From: Eubacterium sp. CAG:274
GTDB taxonomy: Bacteria; Bacillota; Clostridia; Lachnospirales; CAG-274
Length of the DNA stretch: 64,000 bases
Direction of reading: 5' to 3'
Assembly: GCA_000432155.1 (NCBI GenBank)
Contig: FR888507.1
Location: 1-64,000 of the forward strand
The notes under the pieces are model-generated. The model was not told the origin of the DNA, did no database searches, and saw only the letters and a list, made by a program, of their open reading frames with translations. The translations under genes and the position numbers were made by a program. Of the stretch, positions 29,341 to 38,154 are shown piece by piece (position 1 is the stretch's first letter; each line of letters opens with the position of its first letter).

Positions 29341-30051
29341 TTATCCCTCTTTTCTGCCACCAAATCTACGGTCTCTTGTTTGATATGCCTTTATTGCATC
29401 TTTTAAATCTTCGACATTGAAATCTGGCCAAAGTTTATCTGTAATATAGTATTCAGAATAAGCTGACTGCCACATAAGGAAGTTACTTGTTCTAAATTCA
29501 CCACTTGTTCTGATAATAAGTTCTGGGTCTGGAATACCTGCTGTATCAAGGTTATCAGAAATCATTTGGTCATTTATATCTTCCGGCTGTATTTTTCCAG
29601 CCTTTACATCTTCTGCAATTTTAGTTACAGCTCTACGAATTTCATCGCGTCCACCATAATTTATAGCTATAGTCAAAGTCATACCTGGTCTGTCTTTTGA
29701 CTGTTCCTTTAATTTTTCAATATCAGCTTGTAAATCCGGAGATAAAGCTGTTAAATCGCCAGCTGAACGAATTTTGAGAATACTTTTCTTATCATTAAAA
29801 AATCTATTAATATATTCTCTTAAAAGACCCATAATACTGTCAACTTCATCTTTGCTTCTTTTCCAATTCTCTGTAGAAAAGGCATAAACAGTAATATATT
29901 CCACACCAAGACCTTCAGCCTCTTTTGTTAATTTATCGAGAGCCTGTGCTCCCTGTCTGTGACCCATTGCACGAGGCAAAAATCTTTTCTTTGCCCATCG
30001 TCCATTTCCGTCCATTATTATTCCTATATGCTTTGGTACTTCTCTACCCAT
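29341..30051 (-). CDS. uppS: Undecaprenyl diphosphate synthase
   Basis: Cis-prenyltransferase that makes the C55 carrier for peptidoglycan and wall polymers. 236 residues. IIMDGNGRWAKKR (catalytic Asp) near the N-terminus, GHRQGA, TVYAFSTENWKR, NYGGRDEI, and C-terminal PELIIRTSGEFR and SNFLMWQSAYSE are all conserved. ATG preceded by GAGGAG. Confidence 0.96.
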   Translation of the reverse strand: MGREVPKHIGIIMDGNGRWAKKRFLPRAMGHRQGAQALDKLTKEAEGLGVEYITVYAFSTENWKRSKDEVDSIMGLLREYINRFFNDKKSILKIRSAGDLTALSPDLQADIEKLKEQSKDRPGMTLTIAINYGGRDEIRRAVTKIAEDVKAGKIQPEDINDQMISDNLDTAGIPDPELIIRTSGEFRTSNFLMWQSAYSEYYITDKLWPDFNVEDLKDAIKAYQTRDRRFGGRKEG

Positions 30052-30083
30052 GGGGTTCTCCTCATTTCTGATAATTAGTTTTA

Positions 30084-30117
30084 AATAAGCCTGACCTCCG
30101 AAGATGCCAGACTTATT
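30084..30117 (-). other. UUCG-capped hairpin between frr and uppS
   Basis: Minus-strand RNA arms AATAAGTCTGG and TCAGGCTTATT pair with two G-U pairs around an inner stem closed by C(UUCG)G. The tail is only TTATTTAAAA, so it may be a weak terminator, an attenuator, or a processing/stability element. Confidence 0.6.
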
Positions 30118-30132
30118 AATAAAAAACCTAAA

Positions 30133-30687
30133 TTAAATTGACATTATTTCCTTACTCTTAGCTTCAACAAGCTTATCAATTTCAGCAATATTGCTATCTG
30201 TAAGCTTCTGAATTTCTTCTTCTAAGTTCTTGAGAGTATCTTCTGTAATTTCGTTAGCCTTTTCAGCCTTCTTAACAGCATCCATAGCATCTCTTCTGAT
30301 ATTTCTAACAGCTACCTTAGAATCTTCACCCTTCTTCTTTACATCCTTTGTAAGTTCCTTTCGTCTTTCTTCTGTAAGTTCAGGGAAAATAAGACGAATA
30401 ACCTTACCGTCATTATTAGGGTTGATACCAATATCAGACATATTAATAGCCTTTTCAATTTCCTTTAAGATTGTAGAATCAAAAGGAGAAATTGCAATAA
30501 TTCTAGCTTCTGGAGTAGAAACACTAGCAACCTGATTGATAGGTACTTCAGCACCATAATATTCAACTGTTACCTTATCTAAAACATGTGGGTTAGCTCT
30601 ACCAGCTCTAATTGTAAGTAATTCACTATTTAAGTTACTTACACTCTTTTTCATCTTTTCTTCAAATACTTTAGTCTGTTCTGACAT
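30133..30687 (-). CDS. frr: Ribosome recycling factor
   Basis: Splits post-termination ribosomes with EF-G. 184 residues from ATG 30687, chosen because GGAGG (30693-30697) sits five bases upstream; an upstream start would overlap that site. Conserved LLTIRAGRANPHVLD, YYGAEVPINQVASVS, ARIIAISPFD, and FPELTEERRKEL are present. It lies between pyrH and uppS. Confidence 0.96.
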   Translation of the reverse strand: MSEQTKVFEEKMKKSVSNLNSELLTIRAGRANPHVLDKVTVEYYGAEVPINQVASVSTPEARIIAISPFDSTILKEIEKAINMSDIGINPNNDGKVIRLIFPELTEERRKELTKDVKKKGEDSKVAVRNIRRDAMDAVKKAEKANEITEDTLKNLEEEIQKLTDSNIAEIDKLVEAKSKEIMSI

Positions 30688-30710
30688 AAAAACCTCCAAA
30701 TAAATAATAA

Positions 30711-31412
30711 TTATACTGTTACTGTTGTACCAATTTTTTCGCCATTAGCAGCTCTGATAACACTCTTTTCTTCAGCAAGGCCAAAAATAACAACAGGTAT
30801 TTTTTGTTCATAGCAAAGATTTGCTGCCGCAATATCAATTACCTTTAAGTTTTTCTCTACAATATCCTTACATGGAATTTCATCAAACTTAACTGCATTA
30901 GGGTTTACAGCTGGGTCGCTGTCGTAAACACCGTCAATAGCCTTTGCAAAAAGGATTGCATCAGCCTCAAGTTCAGATGCTCTTAAAGCTGTAACTGTAT
31001 CTGTAGAGAAGAATGGATGACCAATACCACCTGCAAAAATAAGAACCTTACCTTCGCTCAAAAGTTTATTAGCCAAATCCTTTGAGAACTGCTGTGTCAT
31101 TGTTCCTACTGGGAAAGGAGTCATTACAACAGCCTCAACGCCCTTCTGTCTGCAAGAATCTGCAAGATACATAGCATTCATAACAGTTGCAAGCATGCCA
31201 ATCTGGTCAGCTTTAACTCTGTCCATAGCAGGATTAGCACTTCTACCTCTCCAGAAGTTACCTCCACCTACTACAAGAGTAACCTGTGTCCCCTGTGAAA
31301 TTACTTCCTTAATCTGGTCAATAATACCATAAATTGTTTCATTATCAAAGTTTTTATCTGTATTGCCTGCAAGGGCTTCGCCACTTAATTTAAGTACTAC
31401 TCGTTTGTACAT
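30711..31412 (-). CDS. pyrH: UMP kinase
   Basis: Hexameric amino-acid-kinase-fold enzyme making UDP. 233 residues. KLSGEALAG at the N-terminus, VVGGGNFWRG, DQIGMLATVMNA, and DGVYDSDP are diagnostic. First gene of the long minus-strand run; the usual upstream partners rpsB and tsf are not adjacent, as a divergent plus-strand gene begins 177 bases away. Confidence 0.96.
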   Translation of the reverse strand: MYKRVVLKLSGEALAGNTDKNFDNETIYGIIDQIKEVISQGTQVTLVVGGGNFWRGRSANPAMDRVKADQIGMLATVMNAMYLADSCRQKGVEAVVMTPFPVGTMTQQFSKDLANKLLSEGKVLIFAGGIGHPFFSTDTVTALRASELEADAILFAKAIDGVYDSDPAVNPNAVKFDEIPCKDIVEKNLKVIDIAAANLCYEQKIPVVIFGLAEEKSVIRAANGEKIGTTVTV

Positions 31413-31588
31413 AACACACTCTCCTTCCGTTTATTTTAGTTTATCATATTTTTTGTCATTTGACTACTATTTTTTATAAATTCTTTCTTAAATCAAATTT
31501 TGTGTAATATGCAAAGTTATGAAGTTAAGTTAAATTTTGTTGTATATAAATTTTTAAGCTGTCAATAATATTTTCAGGAGGTGTTATA

Positions 31589-32296
31589 ATGAACAAAAAT
31601 GAAAAAAAAGAAAGCAAAGGATTTTTTACAGCTATTTATACTGTAGCAGCCATTTTCTTAATTATGGCTTTTGCATTTTCCGTCTTAAAGGTTAGTAATC
31701 ATCCACAGGAAAACGCTAATAATGATGTTGTTGAAGATAGTGCTCCTGTTGATAAATCAAATGTTGCCCCACTTACAACTACAGAAGCTACAACCCTAGA
31801 AGAAACTACAACAGAAGCAACCACAAAGCATATGGATGTTGTTCAGCCCAAAACAGCAGCTATTTTTGACGATACTCAAGAAATGGAATACCCTATTGCA
31901 GATGCCAAAATTTTAATGGACTATAGTACAGAAACCGCTGTATATGACAATACTTTAGACCAGTACAGAACTAATGATTCTATTGCATTTGCTGCAACTT
32001 TAGGCGAAAATGTTGTGGCAGCTTTTGATGGAGTTGTAACATCTGTAGATAAAGACGATATTAATGGAACAACAGTAACTATTGACAATGGTAATGGCTG
32101 GAGCACTACATACAGCCAGCTTAAAGACAACCTTCAGGTTGCTCAGGGGCAGACTGTATACAAAGGCGACATTATAGGCATTGTAGCTGAACCTACAAAA
32201 TACAGCACAAATCTCGGACCACATTTAGATTTTGCTGTTTTTAAAGACGATGAAAGTGTAGACCCAAAAACTGTATTAGCATCAGCAGAAGATTAG
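31589..32296 (+). CDS. SpoIIQ-like membrane-anchored M23-fold protein, probably non-catalytic
   Basis: 235 residues: short cytoplasmic start, one membrane segment (about 13-35), Thr/Glu-rich linker (about 62-82), and a LytM/M23 domain (about 120-230). The typical HxxxD zinc motif is replaced (NDSIAF region) and the HxH motif reads HLD, so zinc peptidase activity is unlikely. Membrane anchor plus degenerate LytM is the arrangement of SpoIIQ, the forespore half of the channel to the mother cell. The assignment to SpoIIQ is inference from architecture; other divisome or envelope LytM factors remain possible. Strong AGGAGG site. Confidence 0.7.
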   Translation: MNKNEKKESKGFFTAIYTVAAIFLIMAFAFSVLKVSNHPQENANNDVVEDSAPVDKSNVAPLTTTEATTLEETTTEATTKHMDVVQPKTAAIFDDTQEMEYPIADAKILMDYSTETAVYDNTLDQYRTNDSIAFAATLGENVVAAFDGVVTSVDKDDINGTTVTIDNGNGWSTTYSQLKDNLQVAQGQTVYKGDIIGIVAEPTKYSTNLGPHLDFAVFKDDESVDPKTVLASAED

Positions 32297-32350
32297 CATA
32301 TAATCCCTATAGGATATAACAAAATATTACAGATATATTAGGTTTTCAAG

Positions 32351-32377
32351 AACAGAGTGACATAAAATCACTCTGTT
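32351..32377 (+). terminator. Terminator of the SpoIIQ-like gene
   Basis: AACAGAGTGA (32351-32360) pairs with TCACTCTGTT (32368-32377), followed by TTCTTGTTTTTT. Confidence 0.85.
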
Positions 32378-32441
32378 TTCTTGTTTTTTACACTAAAAAA
32401 CTGTATTTTACATAAATTTTTAAATATAATAAAATTTATAC

Positions 32442-32470
32442 TTGATAATTTTTTCATTTTATATTACAAT
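32442..32470 (+). promoter_or_regulatory. Promoter of the ferredoxin gene
   Basis: TTGATA (32442-32447), 17-base spacer, TACAAT (32465-32470). Confidence 0.65.
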
Positions 32471-32517
32471 GTAATCAAAGTAAGGAAACTTACAAATAAT
32501 TTAAGGAGGTGCTTTCA

Positions 32518-32688
32518 ATGGCTTATAAGATTTCTGATGATTGCATTAGCTGTGGTGCTTGTGCAAACGAGTGTCCTGTTACTGCTATTTCTGAAGGTGA
32601 TGGTAAGTATGTTATCGACGCTGATACTTGTATCGAATGTGGTGCTTGCGCTGGTGTATGTCCAGTAGGCGCTCCTGCAGCTGAATAA
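32518..32688 (+). CDS. 2[4Fe-4S] clostridial-type ferredoxin
   Basis: 56-residue protein beginning MAYKISDDC with two classical cluster motifs, CISCGACANECP and CIECGACAGVCP, about 30 residues apart. It is a low-potential electron carrier, a hallmark of anaerobic Clostridia. AAGGAGGT (32503-32510) is the ribosome site, and the gene has its own promoter and terminator, so it is expressed alone. A longer frame overlapping it (32381-32668) is a shadow. Confidence 0.95.
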   Translation: MAYKISDDCISCGACANECPVTAISEGDGKYVIDADTCIECGACAGVCPVGAPAAE

Positions 32689-32741
32689 TATATTTTTTAA
32701 TATGATTTTTTAATCATATACCATTTCATTTACAATAAAAG

Positions 32742-32766
32742 AGACCTGATTTTCAGGTCTTTTTTA
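32742..32766 (+). terminator. Terminator of the ferredoxin gene
   Basis: AGACCTGA (32742-32749) pairs with TCAGGTCT (32753-32760), then TTTTT. Confidence 0.9.
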
Positions 32767-32783
32767 TTTTCTATATATCGTAT

Positions 32784-32812
32784 AAAAAAAGCTATAGCAT
32801 TGCAACTATAGC
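32784..32812 (-). terminator. Terminator of the his operon
   Basis: GCTATAG (32791-32797) pairs with CTATAGC (32806-32812); on the minus strand TTTTTTTA follows. Confidence 0.85.
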
Positions 32813-32824
32813 CTCCTTTATTTT

Positions 32825-33187
32825 TTAGTTTATCTTACATTCATCTGTTCTGTTTTCAGCTTTTCTCTTAGCTTCTTTTTCAACATTCATATTTTCTTTT
32901 AAACGCCTTGTATCAATTTCATTTGCAACATCGTCCCAAGTAAGTCCTCTTTCTGTCATAAGAACTTCAACATGGAAAAGTAAATCGCAAATTTCAGCAA
33001 CTGTTTCAGTATTGTTATTATCCTTTGCAGCAATAATAACTTCTGTAGCTTCCTCGCCAACCTTCTTTAAAATCTTATCTACACCCTTAGAAAAAAGGTA
33101 GCTAGTATATGAACCCTCCTGAGGATTAGTCTTTCTATTTTTAATTACATCTAATTCTGTTACTAATGACTTACCTATATCAGACAT
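32825..33187 (-). CDS. hisE: Phosphoribosyl-ATP pyrophosphatase
   Basis: Second step of histidine synthesis; an all-alpha MazG-like fold. 120 residues with SYTSYLFSKGVDKILKKVGE, EEATEVIIAAKD and EICDLLFHVEVLM, the acidic metal-binding helices. The start shares a base with the hisI stop (TAATG). Separate from HisI, not fused. Confidence 0.95.
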   Translation of the reverse strand: MSDIGKSLVTELDVIKNRKTNPQEGSYTSYLFSKGVDKILKKVGEEATEVIIAAKDNNNTETVAEICDLLFHVEVLMTERGLTWDDVANEIDTRRLKENMNVEKEAKRKAENRTDECKIN

Positions 33188-33522
33188 TATTCTTCTCCTC
33201 CTTTAAAATCTTCAACTTTTCTATAAAAACAAGAACGGTTTCCTGTATGACAGGCAGCACCAACCTGATCAATAAGTAAAAGTATTGTATCGCAATCGCA
33301 ATCATATCTTATTTCTTTTACATACTGAAAATGACCAGAAGTTTCGCCCTTTACCCAAAGACTTTGACGAGAACGGCTAAAATATGTACCCTTACCTGTT
33401 TTAACTGTAAGGTCAAAAGCCTCTTGATTCATATATGCAAGCATTAAAACTTCGCCTGTTTTATAATCCTGAGCAATAGCCGGAATAAGACCGTCACTAT
33501 TAAATTTAAGTTTTAAATCCAT
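33187..33522 (-). CDS. hisI: Phosphoribosyl-AMP cyclohydrolase
   Basis: Third step of histidine synthesis. 111 residues with LMLAYMNQEAFDLT, the YFSRSRQSLWVKGETSG stretch, and zinc/magnesium ligands in DCDCDTILLLIDQ and GAACHTGNRSCFYR. Overlaps hisE by one base. Confidence 0.96.
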   Translation of the reverse strand: MDLKLKFNSDGLIPAIAQDYKTGEVLMLAYMNQEAFDLTVKTGKGTYFSRSRQSLWVKGETSGHFQYVKEIRYDCDCDTILLLIDQVGAACHTGNRSCFYRKVEDFKGGEE

Positions 33523-33533
33523 AACCTATACTC

Positions 33534-34295
33534 CTATCTCAATCTTACAGGAATACCCTTTTTATCCAGATATTTCTTTAATTCAATTATTTCCATTTCT
33601 CTGAAGTGGAAAAGACTGGCAGCTAAAGCAGCCTCTGCACCACCATCTGTAAGTGCCTCTGCAAAATGGTCCATTGTACCTGCACCACCAGATGCAATAA
33701 CTGGTATTTGAACAGCACTACTTACAGCTTTTGTAAGTTCAATATCATAACCAGCCTTTGTACCGTCACAATCCATACTTGTAAGCAATATTTCACCAGC
33801 ACCTCTGCGTTCAGCCTCTATCGCCCATTCAACTGCATCTTTGCCAGTATTTACACGCCCACCATTTAAGTAAACATCAAATCCACCATTTTCGCGTCTT
33901 TTGGCATCAATAGCAACTACGACACATTGATTACCAAATCTTTCGGCAGCCTCATTTATAAGCTCTGGTCTTTTTAATGCTGCTGAATTAACAGCAATCT
34001 TATCAGCACCTGCACTAAGTATTTTTCTAAAATCCTCTATTGTACGGATACCACCACCAACTGTCAATGGTATAAACACCTGTTCTGCTGTTTTTGATAC
34101 TACATCAAGCATAATACTTCTGTCATCAGATGATGCTGTAATATCAAGAAATACTATTTCGTCAGCGAGAGATTGGTTGTAAAAAGATGCTATTTCTACA
34201 GGGTCTCCTGCGTCTTTTAAATTAACAAAATTTACACCCTTTACCACTCTGCCGTTATTAACATCCAAGCAAGGAATAATTCTTTTTGTATGCAT
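33534..34295 (-). CDS. hisF: Imidazole glycerol phosphate synthase, cyclase subunit
   Basis: TIM-barrel partner of HisH. Uses ammonia from HisH to form imidazole glycerol phosphate and AICAR. 253 residues. RIIPCLDVNNGRVVKG, LTVGGGIRT, and VIASGGAGTMDHF are typical; catalytic Asp residues sit in CLDV and SMDCDGTKAGYD. Two bases from hisA. Confidence 0.97.
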   Translation of the reverse strand: MHTKRIIPCLDVNNGRVVKGVNFVNLKDAGDPVEIASFYNQSLADEIVFLDITASSDDRSIMLDVVSKTAEQVFIPLTVGGGIRTIEDFRKILSAGADKIAVNSAALKRPELINEAAERFGNQCVVVAIDAKRRENGGFDVYLNGGRVNTGKDAVEWAIEAERRGAGEILLTSMDCDGTKAGYDIELTKAVSSAVQIPVIASGGAGTMDHFAEALTDGGAEAALAASLFHFREMEIIELKKYLDKKGIPVRLR

Positions 34296-34297
34296 AA

Positions 34298-35020
34298 CTA
34301 TTCACCTTTTTTAAACTTACTTAAAACCTGTTTTAAATCTAAAGCACCATTGTAAAGTGCCTTACCAATAATAACACCAGCTGAACCAATGCTTTCAACA
34401 TTTTCCAAGTCTTCCATTTTTGAAACACCACCAGATGCAATAACATCAAGTCCAGTTTTATCAATTAAATCCTTTGTAGCCTCAATATTAGGTCCACTCA
34501 TCATACCGTCTTTTGAAATATCAGTATATATAACAGTCTTTACACCATAGTCTTTCATTTTGAGGCATAAATCTACTGCTGAAATGTCGCTTACTTCTTC
34601 CCAACCAGAAATAGCAACCATACCATTTTTAGCATCAACACCAACAGCAATTTTATCGCCAAATTTTTCAACAGCCTCTTTTACAAGCTCTGGATTTTTA
34701 ACTGCTGCTGTACCAATAATAACTCTTGAAGCACCGGCATTTATTCTATCTTCAACATCTTGTATAGTTCTAACGCCACCACCTGTCTGAACAGGAATAT
34801 TATACTTTTCAGTTATATCCTTTATTATTCCAGTTACAAAGCTTTTGCCATATCTTGCTCCGTCTAAGTCAACGATATGGATATATTCTGCTCCTGCGTC
34901 AACCCAATCCTTTGCAGCATCTGCTGGAATATCATTAAAAACTGTAACATCGTCAAACTTACCTTGACTAAGTCTAACAGCCTTTCCGTCTATAATATCT
35001 ATTGCTGGATAAATTATCAT
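34298..35020 (-). CDS. hisA: ProFAR isomerase
   Basis: Amadori rearrangement step between HisI and HisFH. About 240 residues, homologous to HisF: IIYPAIDIIDGKAVRL at the start, VQTGGGVRTIQDV, and TDISKDGMMSGPN. ATG 35020 is preferred, with GGAGG at 35029-35033. Confidence 0.97.
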   Translation of the reverse strand: MIIYPAIDIIDGKAVRLSQGKFDDVTVFNDIPADAAKDWVDAGAEYIHIVDLDGARYGKSFVTGIIKDITEKYNIPVQTGGGVRTIQDVEDRINAGASRVIIGTAAVKNPELVKEAVEKFGDKIAVGVDAKNGMVAISGWEEVSDISAVDLCLKMKDYGVKTVIYTDISKDGMMSGPNIEATKDLIDKTGLDVIASGGVSKMEDLENVESIGSAGVIIGKALYNGALDLKQVLSKFKKGE

Positions 35021-35021
35021 A

Positions 35022-35618
35022 TTATATTCCTCCAAAGTTCTTCAAAATCTGTAAGCCCACATCTCCACTTTTTTCTGGGTGGAACTGTAAAGCGAAAATA
35101 TTATCCTTTTGAACAGCAACCTGAATTTCTTTGCCATAAAAAGTTGTAGCAGAAACAACAGGTGCATCTGTTTCAAGATAATAAGAGTGAACAAAATAAA
35201 CATAAGGACTTTCTCCGGTATTTTCAAAAAGAGGAGCTCTCATTTTAACATTCAAATTGTTCCAACCAATATGTGGCTTTTTTACATTATCAGGCAAAAG
35301 CTGAATTGTGCCAGGAATTAATCCTAATCCCTTATGTTCGCCATACTCATAACTTTTATCAAAAACCATTTGCATACCTAAACAAATACCCAAAAACGGT
35401 TTACCCTCATCACAAGCCTTATAAATAGCCTTGTCAAAGCCTTTTTTTCTAATTGTTTCCATCGCATCGCCAATAGCACCTACTCCTGGCAATACAATTT
35501 TATCTGCTTTATTTATTTCATCTAAATCAGAGGTAATAACTGCATCTTGTCCTACAAACTGTAAAGCTTTCTGAACGCTGCGAAGATTACCCATTCCATA
35601 ATCAATTATTGCTATCAT
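35022..35618 (-). CDS. hisH: Imidazole glycerol phosphate synthase, glutamine amidotransferase subunit
   Basis: Class I glutaminase that feeds ammonia to HisF. 198 residues. IIDYGMGNLRSV, LPGVGAIG, the nucleophile Cys in FLGICLGMQ, and the His/Glu pair in FHPEKSG complete the triad. Begins with an ATGA-type overlap of the hisB stop. Confidence 0.97.
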   Translation of the reverse strand: MIAIIDYGMGNLRSVQKALQFVGQDAVITSDLDEINKADKIVLPGVGAIGDAMETIRKKGFDKAIYKACDEGKPFLGICLGMQMVFDKSYEYGEHKGLGLIPGTIQLLPDNVKKPHIGWNNLNVKMRAPLFENTGESPYVYFVHSYYLETDAPVVSATTFYGKEIQVAVQKDNIFALQFHPEKSGDVGLQILKNFGGI

Positions 35619-36205
35619 TCTAACATTCCTTTTGTAGACAATACTCCGTCTATTCTTTCATCTATACTTGTAGCCATATCCATAGCTCTGCCAAAGGCTT
35701 TGAAAATGCCCTCTGCAATATGGTGGTTATTTTTACCGTCTAACACCTTAATATGTAATGTCATACCTGCATTGTCTGCAACAGCTCTGAAAAATTCTTC
35801 AACCATTTCAAGGTCAAACAAGCCTAAAGCAGGTACTGTAAAGTGTGCATCAAAATTAAGATAAGCTCTACCTGAAAAATCTATTGCACAAAGTACAAGT
35901 GCCTCATCCATTGGCACAATAGCCTGTCCAAATCTTTTTATACCAGCTTTATCGCCTAAAGCCTTTGAAATACATTTTCCAAGAACAATGCCTACATCTT
36001 CAACTGTATGATGACAATCCACATCTAAATCTCCGTCGGCTGTAACATCTAAATCCATAAACCCATGCTTTGAAATGTGAGTAAGCATATGGTCAAAAAA
36101 ACCAACGCCAGTATTAATATGGTTTTCGCCTGAACCGTCAATATTGAGATTCATATTTATTTTTGTTTCTTTTGTATCTCTATTTATAGTGGCAATTCTT
36201 TCCAT
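35615..36205 (-). CDS. hisB: Imidazoleglycerol-phosphate dehydratase
   Basis: 196-residue single-function enzyme without the phosphatase half found in enterobacterial HisB. Manganese-binding HHTVEDVG, GFFDHMLTH, and HIKVLDGKNNHHIAEGIFKA are readable. The lack of a fused phosphatase means histidinol-phosphatase must be encoded elsewhere. Confidence 0.97.
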   Translation of the reverse strand: MERIATINRDTKETKINMNLNIDGSGENHINTGVGFFDHMLTHISKHGFMDLDVTADGDLDVDCHHTVEDVGIVLGKCISKALGDKAGIKRFGQAIVPMDEALVLCAIDFSGRAYLNFDAHFTVPALGLFDLEMVEEFFRAVADNAGMTLHIKVLDGKNNHHIAEGIFKAFGRAMDMATSIDERIDGVLSTKGMLE

Positions 36206-36223
36206 AGACTTAGCCTCCTAATA

Positions 36224-37513
36224 TTACATTCTAACCTTAATAGAATTTGCGTGAGCAGTAAGACCTTCAGCCTCAGCAAACTTAATTACATCTTTACCTA
36301 AAGCCTTTAAAGCATCTTCACTAAATGAAATAATGCTTGACTTCTTGATGTAATCATCTATTGAAAGAGGGGAGAAAAATCTAGCTGTACCACCAGTAGG
36401 AAGAACATGGTTAGGACCAGCCATATAATCTCCGAGAGGCTCTGGAGTAAAGTGACCTAAGAAAATTGCACCGGCATTTTGAATTTTTGGTAAAAGACCA
36501 AAAGGTTCTTTTATACAAACTTCCATATGTTCTGGAGCAATAGCATTACTTAATGTAGTAGCCTCATCAAAGTCCTTTACAAGAATTATAGCACCATAGT
36601 TATCAAGGGATTTTTCAATAATGCCCTTTCTTTCAAGAACAGCAGTCTGCTTTTCAACTTCTTTCTGTACCTCATTGGCAAGGCTTTCACTTGTAGTAAT
36701 AAGTACAGCAGATGCAAGTTCATCATGTTCTGCCTGTGAAAGTAAATCAGCTGCAACATAAACAGGGTTTGCACTTTCATCAGCTAAAATAAGGATTTCA
36801 CTAGGACCAGCAACTGAATCAATGTTTACATAGCCATATACACTTCTCTTTGCAAGGGCAACAAAAATATTACCAGGGCCTACAATCTTATCTACCTTTG
36901 GAATACTTTCTGTACCAAAAGCAAGAGCAGCAACAGCCTGTGCACCACCGGCTTTATAAATCTTATGTACACCGGCAATATCAGCAGCTACAATAGTTGT
37001 TGGGTTAATCTTACCCTCTGCTGATGGAGGTGTAGTCATTATAATTTCTTCAACACCTGCTACATTAGCTGGCATAATATTCATAAGTACACTAGATGGG
37101 TATGCTGCCTTACCACCTGGAACATACACGCCTACTCTTGCAAGTGGGCGAATAAGCTGACCTAACATTTCGCCATTTTTACTTGGTTCAAGCCAACTGT
37201 TCATTTTCTGTTTTTCGTGGAAAGCTCTGATTCTTTCAGCAGACTTCTTAATAACCTCTATAAGTTCAGGGTCAACCTTTGTGTAGGCTTCCTTAACTTC
37301 TTCTTCTGTTACAAGAATGTTATCTGCATTTACATCAAACTTATCAAACTTCTTAGTATATTCAAACAACGCCTTATCGCCATTTGCCTTAATATCAGCA
37401 ATTATTGCATTAACCTTTTCCTGAACATCGCCATATTCAAGCTGTGAACGAGATAAAAGTCCTTCTATAAGTTTTTTTCCTTCTTCATCATTATACTTTA
37501 AAATGTTAATCAT
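36224..37513 (-). CDS. hisD: Histidinol dehydrogenase
   Basis: Final two NAD-dependent oxidations to histidine. 429 residues. Conserved GGKAAYPSSVLMN, KIVGPGNIFVALAKR, DSVAGPSEILILAD, SQAEHDELASAVL (zinc ligands), and HVLPTGGTARF are present. Starts with an ATGA overlap of the hisG stop. Confidence 0.97.
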   Translation of the reverse strand: MINILKYNDEEGKKLIEGLLSRSQLEYGDVQEKVNAIIADIKANGDKALFEYTKKFDKFDVNADNILVTEEEVKEAYTKVDPELIEVIKKSAERIRAFHEKQKMNSWLEPSKNGEMLGQLIRPLARVGVYVPGGKAAYPSSVLMNIMPANVAGVEEIIMTTPPSAEGKINPTTIVAADIAGVHKIYKAGGAQAVAALAFGTESIPKVDKIVGPGNIFVALAKRSVYGYVNIDSVAGPSEILILADESANPVYVAADLLSQAEHDELASAVLITTSESLANEVQKEVEKQTAVLERKGIIEKSLDNYGAIILVKDFDEATTLSNAIAPEHMEVCIKEPFGLLPKIQNAGAIFLGHFTPEPLGDYMAGPNHVLPTGGTARFFSPLSIDDYIKKSSIISFSEDALKALGKDVIKFAEAEGLTAHANSIKVRM

Positions 37514-38154
37514 TTATTTTCACCCACCATTTTTCTAAGTCCATTTATTATATTAGCAATTCTTTCGTGTTCAAGTTTCATACTAACTCTATTTACAACC
37601 ATTCTAGCTGAAATAGGACAAACATCAGCAAGAACCTCAAGACCATTTGCTTTTAATGTAGAGCCTGTTTCAACAATATCTACAATTACATCAGCCAAGC
37701 CTACAATAGGAGCAAGTTCAACAGAACCATGAAGTTTTACAATTTCAATAGTCTGGTGCTTTTTCTGATAAAAATATTCCTTTGCAATATTAGGATATTT
37801 TGTTGCAACTCTTAAATCGTTTGAGCTTTCAAGTTTCTCCTTAACATCACTATATCCTGCTACTGCAAACTTACATTTACCCATATTAAGGTCAAGAACT
37901 TCATAAAGATTTCTACCTTCTTCAAGTAAAGTATCTTTACCAACAATACCTATATCTGCTGCACCATATTCAACATATGTAGGAACATCAGATGCCTTAG
38001 CCAAGAAAAACTTTAACTTCAATTCTTCATTTGTAAATATAAGTTTTCTTGAATTTTCTTTCATTTCATCACAAGTAATGCCCATTTTTTCAAGCAAATC
38101 CATTGTAATATCTGCAAGTCTGCCTTTTGCAAGGGCAAAAGTTAAGTATTCCAT
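37510..38154 (-). CDS. hisG: ATP phosphoribosyltransferase, short form
   Basis: First step of histidine synthesis. At 214 residues this is the short HisG that lacks the C-terminal ACT-like domain and needs HisZ for activity and feedback control. LTFALAKGRL, DVPTYVEYGAADIGIVGKD and VDIVETGSTLKANGL are conserved. Directly overlaps hisZ. Confidence 0.97.
   Translation of the reverse strand: MEYLTFALAKGRLADITMDLLEKMGITCDEMKENSRKLIFTNEELKLKFFLAKASDVPTYVEYGAADIGIVGKDTLLEEGRNLYEVLDLNMGKCKFAVAGYSDVKEKLESSNDLRVATKYPNIAKEYFYQKKHQTIEIVKLHGSVELAPIVGLADVIVDIVETGSTLKANGLEVLADVCPISARMVVNRVSMKLEHERIANIINGLRKMVGENK

Noticed and set aside
32381..32668. Plus-strand frame of 95 codons overlapping the ferredoxin gene
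   Set aside because: It is out of frame with the clear ferredoxin, begins inside AT-rich noncoding DNA and has no ribosome site; a shadow.
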